Source of the DNA: Gammaproteobacteria bacterium
GTDB lineage: Bacteria > Pseudomonadota > Gammaproteobacteria > Pseudomonadales > Azotimanducaceae
Assembly (NCBI GenBank): GCA_009839405.1
Contig: VXPR01000172.1
Span: forward strand, 1 to 6,171
Direction: 5' to 3'
DNA: 6,171 bases
Shown here: positions 1-5,900 of the stretch, in pieces
How positions within the stretch are numbered: the stretch's first letter is position 1
Layout: each line of letters begins with the position of its first letter
Notes under the pieces: model-generated
Told to the model about the DNA's origin: nothing
The model's input: the letters and a program-made list of their open reading frames with translations, nothing else
Database searches by the model: none
Program-made: the position numbers and the translations under genes

Positions 1-58
1 ATTGTCTTCGCTGTGCTTTTGCACGCACGCGACTTACCTGGATATGAGGGCGGCGGAC

Positions 59-64
59 TATAAT
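59..64 (+). promoter_or_regulatory. Perfect -10 hexamer, possible plus-strand promoter
   Basis: The hexamer TATAAT lies in an otherwise GC-rich stretch, just beyond the stop codon of the small minus-strand gene. No convincing -35 box is found: TTACCT at 34-39 leaves a 19-base spacer and matches the consensus poorly, and there is no TGn extension. If active, it would start a transcript near base 71. That transcript would run antisense to the 48-codon gene and reach the exported-protein gene after a leader of about 345 bases. An AT-rich hexamer by chance is the main alternative. Confidence 0.25.
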
Positions 65-66
65 AT

Positions 67-213
67 CTACCTGTGGGGCGCCTTCCGGCGCCGGGCGGGG
101 CGCACCTGCCGCTCCATGCCGGGCTCGATCTTCGCGAGCATGCTCTCGGCATGGGTCAGGACTTCGTCCAGAATGGGGGGCCGTTCGGGCTCTTCCAGGA
201 TGAACTTGAGCAT
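67..213 (-). CDS. Small 48-residue hypothetical protein
   Basis: I do not recognise the family. The product is a 48-residue soluble protein with no signal peptide or membrane segment. It begins MLKFILEEPERPPILDE, has an acidic, probably helical middle (about residues 14-32) and ends in a strongly basic tail with the run RPARRRK near residues 39-45. Coding evidence is good for its size: nearly every codon ends in G or C, as in the larger genes here, and GGAG stands five bases before the ATG at 211-213. A longer in-frame reading exists upstream, but it has no better ribosome site and runs into the divergent gene. It is divergent from the exported-protein gene at 416, with about 200 bases between them. 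The charge pattern could suit a nucleic-acid or protein-binding role, but that is speculation. A chance ORF or a degraded gene remains possible. Confidence 0.55.
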   Translation of the reverse strand: MLKFILEEPERPPILDEVLTHAESMLAKIEPGMERQVRPARRRKAPHR

Positions 214-272
214 GGTTTCTCCAACGAAAGCTCGGGTGGAGCGCCATTGGAGACGGAACGCAAGGGGTGGGA

Positions 273-299
273 GCCCGAAAGGGCAATCTCGCACGCGAG
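273..299. promoter_or_regulatory. Two small adjacent dyads in the divergent intergenic region
   Basis: GCCC-GAAA-GGGC (273-284) would fold on the plus strand as a 4-bp stem with a GNRA-type tetraloop. CTCGCACGCGAG (288-299) is a second short dyad directly after it. Both lie between the divergent small gene and the exported-protein gene, so they could be leader structures or protein-binding sites. They are short enough to occur by chance in GC-rich DNA. Confidence 0.15.
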
Positions 300-360
300 T
301 GGAGGGCGATGTCTCACGCGACTTGGGTTCTGGCGCGGCGAAAACCAGGACGGGTTCCGT

Positions 361-373
361 GACGACAGTCGTC
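361..373. promoter_or_regulatory. Perfect 13-base dyad, possible operator
   Basis: GACGACAGTCGTC is a perfect 6-bp inverted repeat around a single central base. It ends 42 bases before the ATG at 416, a position where a repressor or activator of the divergent promoters could bind. No recognisable promoter boxes surround it and no regulator gene is in the window, so operator function is inferred from position and symmetry only. Confidence 0.25.
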
Positions 374-415
374 GGACGGGGGATACTCGCGGAAGGGATT
401 GTGGGGGAGCTGAGT

Positions 416-1009
416 ATGCATAAGGGAAAGCGCTGCGCCGTGGCGTGCGCGTTGGCGTTCGCGTGCGGTGCCTTGGCGTGGGCGGAAAGTGGCGCCACGG
501 TTGCCGCGTTGCCGCTGACGGCACTCGACGGCGACGACGTGACCATCGAGCCGCACTCGGTGCTTGGCGCACTGCTCATCGTCGGGTTCTCGCAGGAGTC
601 GGGCGACCAGACCCGGGCTTGGGGCCATCACGTTGCCGAGTGGGCGGACGAACGATCGGGCAGTGGGACGCCAACGCCCCCCATGCACCTGCGGGTGGAG
701 TCTTCCGCCACCGAGGATCACATGCCCGTCTTCAGCATCGTCGTGATAGGCGAAACCTCCCGCTTCATGCGGGGGATGTTCCGGAGAATGATGAAAGGCG
801 TGATGCCGGCAGAGGTCGAAGGGAGTTTCTTCCTCGCCTACGAAAGCGCCGATACGTGGCGGGAAGTTGCCGCGGTGGACGACGAGGCTGCGGCCTACGT
901 GCTCCGCATCGACGCCACGGGAGGCATTTGCGGCCGCCATGCCGGGCCGCCGTCGGACGAGGCCCTCGCGGGTCTGGTCGATGCGCCCTGTTCTTCCGAG
1001 ACGCGGTGA
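416..1009 (+). CDS. Exported protein, possible thioredoxin-fold without redox CxxC
   Basis: The product is a 197-residue exported protein of uncertain function. Residues 1-23 form a classic Sec signal: basic start (HKGKR), hydrophobic core, then AWA before the predicted cut at Ala23/Glu24. The mature part runs ALPLTALDGDDVTI (31-44), a hydrophobic strand LLIVGFS (53-59), QTRAW (65-69), a second strand VFSIVVIG (105-112), a basic helix rich in Met and Arg (about 115-130), then AAYVLRIDATGGICGRHAG (159-177). This order resembles thioredoxin-like folds of the ATP10 or peroxiredoxin-like kind, where the last segment is the DxxG-type strand. The redox CxxC is absent: the only mature cysteines are 172 and 192. 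The ATG at 416 was chosen because GGGGAG sits six bases upstream and it gives the signal peptide. The frame is open upstream, but that part lacks coding character. It overlaps the next gene by one base. The fold is my inference; export is well supported. Confidence 0.72.
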   Translation: MHKGKRCAVACALAFACGALAWAESGATVAALPLTALDGDDVTIEPHSVLGALLIVGFSQESGDQTRAWGHHVAEWADERSGSGTPTPPMHLRVESSATEDHMPVFSIVVIGETSRFMRGMFRRMMKGVMPAEVEGSFFLAYESADTWREVAAVDDEAAAYVLRIDATGGICGRHAGPPSDEALAGLVDAPCSSETR

Positions 1010-1404
1010 TGGCCAGAGAACCGGCTCCCATCAAGTTTCCGCCCAACGAGCACCTGGCCGAGCTTTTCGCTCGCGTCGTCGAGGTCGCCAGGCAGTTTCC
1101 CGGCGTCGAGGAGAGCCGCAGCTACGGCACCCCTTCGCTCAAGGTGAAGCGCAGGTTTCTCGCCAGACTGCGGTCGGAGGCGGAGGGTGGCCTCGCCATC
1201 CATTGCGACATGATGGAGCGCGAAATGTTGATGCAGGCCGCGCCGGAAACCTTCTACATCACGGACCATTACGCGGATTACCCGATGGTGCTGATCAACC
1301 TCGAAACGGTGCGCTGGGATGCCCTGCCGGACATCATTGAAAGGGCCTGGCGGAGGGTGGCCACGGCGAAGCTGGTGCGGGAGTTCGAGGAGCAGTCGGG
1401 CTGA
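1009..1404 (+). CDS. MmcQ/YjbR family protein (DUF419)
   Basis: The product is a 131-residue cytoplasmic protein of the MmcQ/YjbR family, a widespread small alpha/beta family with a proposed DNA-binding-like (CyaY-like) fold and no firmly established biochemical role. Family hallmarks are visible in order: FPGVEESRSYGTPSLKVKRRFLARL (residues 30-54), the central strand GLAIHCDMMEREML (61-74), APETFYITDHYADYPMVLINL (78-98), and the C-terminal helix with ERAWRRVATAKLVREF (111-126). Length matches the family norm. The ATG at 1009 overlaps the preceding stop (TGATG). A GTG immediately before it, at 1006, is in frame and would overlap by four bases. The Shine-Dalgarno signal is weak, so translation probably depends on coupling to the upstream gene. 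The function remains unknown; family assignment is confident. Confidence 0.88.
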   Translation: MAREPAPIKFPPNEHLAELFARVVEVARQFPGVEESRSYGTPSLKVKRRFLARLRSEAEGGLAIHCDMMEREMLMQAAPETFYITDHYADYPMVLINLETVRWDALPDIIERAWRRVATAKLVREFEEQSG

Positions 1405-1429
1405 CGGCGCGCCCTAACGGGCGCGTCAG
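1401..1429. terminator. Hairpin at convergent gene ends
   Basis: A strong imperfect hairpin: the inner stem CGCGCCC (1408-1414) pairs with GGGCGCG (1419-1425) around loop TAAC. After a three-base bulge (1405-1407), CTGA (1401-1404) pairs with TCAG (1426-1429). There is no T-tract on the plus side, so it would be a transcript-end stabiliser or a non-canonical terminator. The outer stem contains the TGA of the YjbR-family gene and the complement of the stop of the tiny minus-strand ORF. Confidence 0.45.
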
Positions 1430-1494
1430 CCGTTCGCTTGCGCGAACTGCTGCGCTTCGACGAACTCCTCGATGCGTTCGAGACGGGCGACCAT
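1426..1494 (-). CDS. Candidate 22-residue micro-ORF or gene remnant
   Basis: The frame MVARLERIEEFVEAQQFAQA plus NG is 22 residues long and ends at a TGA formed by bases 1426-1428. It reads like real protein: an amphipathic, acidic, probably helical peptide, with nearly all codons ending in G or C. AGGGG lies eight bases before the ATG at 1492-1494. The frame stays open upstream of this ATG (reading RRAAGATL), so it could instead be the C-terminal scrap of a longer gene that has decayed or been interrupted by the adjacent repeats. It converges on the YjbR-family gene and shares the hairpin at 1401-1429 with it. A chance ORF cannot be excluded. Confidence 0.3.
   Translation of the reverse strand: MVARLERIEEFVEAQQFAQANG
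1432..1447. repeat. Short perfect inverted repeat
   Basis: GTTCGC (1432-1437), loop TTGC, then GCGAAC (1442-1447) form a perfect 6-bp hairpin right after the hairpin at the convergent gene ends. It lies within the tiny minus-strand ORF. No T-tract follows on either strand. Its role, if any, is unknown. Confidence 0.3.
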
Positions 1495-1518
1495 AAGGGT
1501 CGCCCCTGCGGCCCGTCT
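1481..1518. repeat. Nested inverted repeats around the micro-ORF start
   Basis: GGGCGACC (1485-1492) and GGTCGCCC (1498-1505) are perfect 8-base complements around loop ATAAG. An alternative outer pairing joins AGACGGGC (1481-1488) to GCCCGTCT (1511-1518). The two pairings share bases 1485-1488, so full versions of both are mutually exclusive. The inner stem covers the minus-strand ATG (1492-1494) and its upstream AGGGG, so in a minus-strand transcript it could hide the start. Whether it is regulatory or simply part of the hairpin-rich intergenic DNA is not decidable here. Confidence 0.3.
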
Positions 1519-1568
1519 TGACCCAAGCGGTTCGCGGGCCCTCCTGTCACCCCCCTTTGCGGGGGAGT

Positions 1569-1596
1569 CGAGAAAAGGCGTCCTCGCCTTTTCTCG
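1569..1596. terminator. Perfect 12-bp hairpin, possible bidirectional terminator
   Basis: CGAGAAAAGGCG (1569-1580) and CGCCTTTTCTCG (1585-1596) pair perfectly around loop TCCT. On either strand the G/C-rich core (AGGCG/CGCCT) is followed by a TTTTCT tract, so it could act as an intrinsic terminator in both directions. It would help separate the YjbR-family transcript from the efflux operon. It is also part of the repeat cluster. Confidence 0.5.
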
Positions 1597-1652
1597 GAGG
1601 GGGGCTGGTCCGCTTCGCCGTCGCCCTCAGCCGAACCTTGCCACCCCCCTCC

Positions 1653-1680
1653 GAGAAAGGCCGGGGACGGCCTTTTCTTC
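1653..1680 (+). terminator. Hairpin plus T-rich tail, possible intrinsic terminator
   Basis: GGCCG (1659-1663), loop GGGA, CGGCC (1668-1672) form a G/C-only stem followed at once by TTTTCTT (1673-1679), a plausible intrinsic terminator for plus-strand reading. Flanking GAGAAA and TTTTCTTC extend the stem imperfectly. It is the distal part of the repeat cluster and lies upstream of the efflux promoter region. Confidence 0.45.
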
Positions 1681-1725
1681 GTAGGGAACCGGCTGCGACC
1701 GGATCGTTGCTTTTTTTGCAGGGTC

Positions 1726-1756
1726 TTGCCGTGTGTGTCGGTGTTGGTGCTAAAGT
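1726..1756 (+). promoter_or_regulatory. Candidate promoter of the efflux operon
   Basis: TTGCCG (1726-1731) and TAAAGT (1751-1756), each four of six matches to the sigma-70 consensus, are separated by 19 bases. The -10 is preceded by TGC, an extended -10 signature. The resulting start near 1763 would give a leader of about 20 bases before the TTG start codon. The long spacer lowers confidence. No clear operator or regulator gene accompanies it, so control of the pump cannot be read from this window. Confidence 0.3.
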
Positions 1757-1770
1757 GCGGCTCGACTTCG

Positions 1771-1776
1771 AGGAGG
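1771..1776 (+). promoter_or_regulatory. Ribosome binding site that fixes the TTG start
   Basis: AGGAGG stands seven bases before the TTG at 1784. An in-frame TAA at 1751-1753 and the lack of any other start codon between it and 1784 leave this TTG as the first possible start. It is also the one that yields the lipoprotein signal. Confidence 0.8.
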
Positions 1777-1783
1777 GATCGCC

Positions 1784-2902
1784 TTGCGACCTGTTCTTCT
1801 CGCGTTAGGGTTCACGCTGCTCTACGGCTGCGGCGACGAGGCCGCTTCCGGCGGTGGTGGCGGGGGCTGGCCCGGTGCCGGCGGCGGTGCGAGGCCGGCG
1901 GCTCTCGTGGTGACGGCTCCGGCGGAAGTGCGGGCAATTGCCGATGTCGTCGAGGCCGTTGGCACCACGCTCGCCAACGAATCCGTCACCGTCACCGCCA
2001 AGGTCACCGACGCCATCCGTCGCGTGCGCTTCGACGATGGCGACTACGTCAACGTAGGTGACGTGCTCGTCGAACTCACGAATCAGGAGCAGACGGCGCT
2101 CTTGGCGGAGGCCGAAGCCAACCTCATCGACGCGCGCACGCAGCACACGCGCCTGAATGACCTCCTCACCCAAGGCAGCGTGCCGGTTTCCGATGTGGAC
2201 GAAGCGCGGGCGCGGCTTTCCGCCGCCACCGCCCGCTATCAGGCCATCGTCGCCCGGCTTTCGGATCGGCTGATCCGGGCACCCTTCTCCGGGGTGCTCG
2301 GCTTCCGCATGGTGAGCGCCGGCACCCTCATCACTCCCGGCACCGCCATCACCACGCTGGACGACATCTCCCTCATCAAGCTCGATTTCGCCATACCCGA
2401 AGTCCACTTCGGCGAGGTCAGGCCAGGGCTCGCCCTCACGGCCCACAGCGTCGCCTTCCCCGACCGGGAGTTCACCGCCTCGGTCGAGACCGTTTCCTCG
2501 CGCATCAACCCGGTCACCCGCGCCGTGCCGGTGCGCGCCCTGATCGACAACACCGAGCTCCTGCTGCGGCCGGGGATGCTGATGACCGTCCGCCTCACCA
2601 CCGCCAGCCGCGACGGGCTGATGGTGCCGGAGACCGCCTTGCTGCAGCGCGGCGACGATACCTTCGTCTATACGGTGGACGAAGGCCGCGCCGCCATGAC
2701 CGCAATCGACCTCGGCATCCGTCGCGCTGGCTGGGCCGAGGCAATCACCGGGCTCAACGTCGGCCAGGAGGTCATCACCGAGGGGGTCATCAAGGTGCGG
2801 CCCGGCGTTCCGGTGCGCGTCGCTGGCAACGAACCTCCCGGCGCGGGTCGGCGAGGACCACCCGGAGGACGGCCGGGAGGACCGGCCGCCCAAGGAGGAT
2901 AG
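1784..2902 (+). CDS. RND efflux periplasmic adaptor (membrane fusion) lipoprotein
   Basis: The product is a 372-residue periplasmic adaptor subunit (HlyD/AcrA/MexH-like family) that would link the inner-membrane pump encoded next to it with an outer-membrane channel. Residues 1-16 form a short lipoprotein signal ending in LYGC, with Cys16 as the predicted lipidation site, followed by a glycine-rich linker (23-35). Then come the first lipoyl half (about 65-103, with RVRFDDGDYVNVGDVLVEL), a short alpha-hairpin (about 104-162), the second lipoyl half starting LIRAPFSGVLG (163-173), a beta-barrel domain (about 195-272) and the membrane-proximal domain (about 275-346). The tail (347-372) is an unusual Gly/Pro/Arg-rich, probably disordered extension. 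Initiation is at TTG, supported by AGGAGG. The pump gene follows after four bases, so co-transcription is expected. Subfamily and substrate cannot be fixed from sequence. Confidence 0.93.
   Translation: MRPVLLALGFTLLYGCGDEAASGGGGGGWPGAGGGARPAALVVTAPAEVRAIADVVEAVGTTLANESVTVTAKVTDAIRRVRFDDGDYVNVGDVLVELTNQEQTALLAEAEANLIDARTQHTRLNDLLTQGSVPVSDVDEARARLSAATARYQAIVARLSDRLIRAPFSGVLGFRMVSAGTLITPGTAITTLDDISLIKLDFAIPEVHFGEVRPGLALTAHSVAFPDREFTASVETVSSRINPVTRAVPVRALIDNTELLLRPGMLMTVRLTTASRDGLMVPETALLQRGDDTFVYTVDEGRAAMTAIDLGIRRAGWAEAITGLNVGQEVITEGVIKVRPGVPVRVAGNEPPGAGRRGPPGGRPGGPAAQGG
2892..2898 (+). promoter_or_regulatory. Ribosome binding site of the pump inside the adaptor's last codons
   Basis: AAGGAGG lies eight bases before the pump's ATG and is built from the final Gln-Gly-Gly codons of the adaptor gene. 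Ribosomes finishing the adaptor would be delivered to this site, favouring coupled synthesis of the two subunits. Confidence 0.8.
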
Positions 2903-2906
2903 GACC

Positions 2907-5900
2907 ATGTGGCTGTCCGACACGTCGGTAAAGCGTCCGGTTTTCGCCACCGTCATCAGCCTCACGCTGGTGGCGTTTGGCGTCTTGAGCTTCAGCGCGC
3001 TGCCGCTCAGGGAGTATCCCGACATCACGCCGCCGGTGGTGTCCATCTCGACGAGCTATCCCGGCGCTTCCGCGGATGTGGTCGAGTCTCGCGTCACCAC
3101 TGTGGTAGAGGACCAGATCAGCGGCATCGCCGGCATCAAGTCGATCCGGTCGTCGAGCCAGGACGGGCGTTCCTCCATCAATATCGAGTTTGACCTCGAC
3201 CGCGACATCGACGGCGCCGCCAACGACGTGCGCGACCGGGTGGCGCGGGTGAACCGTGCGCTGCCGGAAGACGTGGACCCGCCGGAAGTCCGCAAGCAAG
3301 ATTCCGACGCCCGGCCGGTGATGTACATCAACGTGGTGAGCGAGAACCTCTCGCGCATGGACCTCACCGACTACACCGAGCGCTACATCGCCGACCGCTT
3401 TGCCGTCATTCCGGGCGTTGCGAACGCAAGCGTCTTCGGCGCGAGGCCGGCAATGCGGGTGTGGATCGACCGGCTGGCGCTGGCGGCGCGCAACCTCACC
3501 GTCAACGACATCGAGGCGGCGCTCAGGCGGGAGAATCTGGAACTGCCGGCCGGGCGCATCGAGACGCTTAACCGCGAGCTCACCGTGCGCGTCGCCCGTG
3601 GCTTCGAGACCGAGCGCGACTTCCAGCAACTCGTCATCACGCGCGGCGACGACGGCCACCTCGTGCGCCTCGGCGAAGTGGCGCGGGTCGAGACGGCACC
3701 CCGCGACCACCGTGCCATCTATCGCGCCAACGGCCTGCCCACCGTCAGCATCGGCATCATCAAGCAGTCCACCGCCAACACCCTCGAGACGTTGGAGGAG
3801 GTGAAGTCAGAACTTGACCAGCTCAACGAGACGCTGCCGGAACACATCACGCTTTCCACCGGCTCGGACGATTCGGTGTTCATCCGCGAGGCCATCAACT
3901 CGGTCTATGCCACCATCGCCATCACCATCGTGCTGGTGAGCCTGGTGATCCTCGCTTTCCTAGGCTCGCTCCGGACGATGGTGATACCGGCCGTGACCAT
4001 TCCGGTGTGCCTCGTCTCCGCCTTCATCGCTCTCGCCGCGTTTGGCTTCACTGTGAACCTCATCACGCTGCTGGCGCTGGTGCTCTCGATTGGCCTGGTG
4101 GTGGACGACGCCATCGTCGTGCTCGAGAACATCCACCGGCGCATCGAGGAGGGCGAGCCGCCGCTGCTCGCCGCCTACAACGGCTCGCGGCAGGTGGCGT
4201 TCGCCGTCATCGCCACCACGGCGGTGCTGGTGGCGGTGTTCACGCCCATCATGTTCCTCACCGACAACATCGGCGTCATCTTTGGCGAACTGGCCGTCAC
4301 CATCGCTGCGGCGGTGGTGTTCTCGAGCGTGCTGGCGCTGTCGTTGACGCCGGCCATGTGCGCCAAGCTCTTGCGCAAGTCCTCCGGCGAGAACTTCGTC
4401 ACGCGGGGCATCGAGCGGGGCTTCGCGGCGCTCCGGCGCGGCTACACGGCGGTGTTGCGCGTGCTCATACGGCATAGCTGGACGGCGGTGCTGGTGGCTG
4501 CGGGGACCTTGGGCGCGGCGTGGTTCCTGCTGCAGAAGGTGCCGCAGGAGTACGCACCGGCGGAGGATCAGGGCGCGTTCATGGCGATGTTCTCAGGCGC
4601 CGAGGGCATGGGCATCGAGCGCATGAAGCAGGAGGCGATGAAGCTCGAGATGCCGGCCATGCAGATGGTTCGCGAGGGCATTGCCGACGTGGTGGTGATG
4701 GCGGTGCCGGGCTGGGGCGGGAGTTCCTCCAACAGCGGCGTCATCATGGTGACGATGGGGCCTTGGCAGGATCGCGACGTGACGACCGCCGAAGCACAGG
4801 GGCGCATCAACGGACAATGGCAGACGATCCCGGGCGTGCGCGCCTTCGCCTTCATGCGTTCGGGACTGTCGCGGCGCGGCGGCGGCCAACCGGTGCAGTT
4901 CGTGCTCGGCGGACCGGACTACGAGACGCTCGCCGACTGGCGCGACCAGATTCTGAACCGGGCGCGGGAGTTCCCGGGCCTCGTCCGCCTCGACAGCGAC
5001 CTCAAGGAGACGCAGCCGCAGGCCATCGTTCGCATCGACAAGAACCGCGCGGCGGAGCTTGGCATCTCGGTGCAGAACATCGGCCGCACCCTCTCCACCA
5101 TGATGAGCGAGCAGCGCATCACCACCTATGTGAAAGATGGCGAGGAGTACGACGTGATCCTGCAGGCGCAGGACGACCAGCGCGCCTCGGCGCAGGACCT
5201 CACCAACATCTACGTGCGCTCCGAACGGAGCGGAGAGCTGGTGCCGCTTGCGAACCTGATTGAGGTGAGCGAGCGGGCGGGACCCGGCCGGCTGAACCGG
5301 TACAACCGCCTGCGGTCGGTGACGCTCTCGGCTAGCCTGGCACCGGGCGTCGCGCTCGGCGATGCGCTCGGCTTCCTCGAACAGGTGGTGCGCGAGTCAT
5401 TCCCCGACGAGGCCCAGATCGACTACCAGGGCGAGTCGCTCGAGTACAAGGAGGCGAGCGGCAGCCTCGCCTTCACGGTGGGCATCGCGCTCTTGATCGT
5501 CTTCCTTGTGCTGGCGGCGCAGTTCGAGAGCTTCATCCATCCAATGGTGATTCTGGTGACGGTGCCGCTCGCCATCAGCGGCGCGCTGCTCGGGCTCTTC
5601 CTCACAGACTCGACGCTCAACATCTACAGCCAGATCGGCATGGTGATGCTGATCGGCATCGCCGCCAAGAACGGCGTGCTGTTTGTCGAGTTCATCAACC
5701 AGATGCGCGATCAGGGCTATGAGTTCGAAGACGCCATCGTCTATGCCTCCGGCATCCGCCTGCGGCCGGTCATCATGACCACGATCTCGACGGTCATGGG
5801 TTCGATCCCGTTGATCCTCGCCACCGGCGCCGGCTCGGAAAGCCGCACCGTGCTCGGCATCGTGGTCTTCTCGGGAGTCTCCCTCGCCACCTTCCTGACC

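Larger units (their letters stand above)
1549..1681. repeat. Intergenic palindromic repeat cluster (REP-like)
   Basis: Three related copies of one motif lie within about 130 bases. CACCCCCCT at 1549 leads, after a 12-base interruption with its own CCCCC/GGGGG pairing, to CGAGAAAAGGCG (1569-1580). An inverted copy runs from CGCCTTTTCTCG (1585) through GGAGGGGGG, ending at 1604. A third copy in direct orientation, CACCCCCCTCCGAGAAAGG, begins at 1642. The 14-base arm TTCTCGGAGGGGGG (1591-1604) is exactly complementary to 1644-1657, giving a large stem-loop, and the same 14 bases recur at the window end. This is the pattern of a dispersed, non-coding palindromic repeat family such as REP-type elements. 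No transposase is present. Copy number elsewhere is unknown from this window. Confidence 0.6.

Noticed and set aside
13..24. GTGC-TTTT-GCAC hairpin as a terminator of the small minus-strand gene
   Set aside because: The stem is only four base pairs and no T-tract follows on the minus strand, so it is not distinguishable from chance.
2..415. Upstream extension of the exported-protein frame back to the window edge
   Set aside because: The upstream residues lack coding character, cross the antisense small gene, and would bury the clear signal peptide that begins at the ATG at 416, which has its own Shine-Dalgarno.
1549..1681. CRISPR array or insertion sequence
   Set aside because: The repeats are palindromic and irregularly spaced, with one inverted. 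There are no uniform spacers, no cas genes, no transposase and no target-site duplication.
1711..1717. T7 tract as an intrinsic terminator
   Set aside because: Only a 4-bp CCGG/CCGG pairing lies upstream (1689-1702), with extra unpaired bases before the T run, too weak to call a terminator.
1518..1808. Plus-strand frames running through the intergenic repeats
   Set aside because: They translate palindromic repeat DNA, have no ribosome site and end inside the adaptor start region.
1805..3046. Long 413-codon open frame on the minus strand opposite the adaptor
   Set aside because: It is the antisense of a confidently identified adaptor gene. Its composition (runs of Gly, Asp, His, Arg) is what GC-rich coding DNA yields when read backwards, and no domain is recognisable.
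2790..3710. 306-codon minus-strand frame opposite the start of the pump
   Set aside because: It is a mirror frame of the RND gene with His/Arg/Asp-rich low-information sequence and no recognisable motif.
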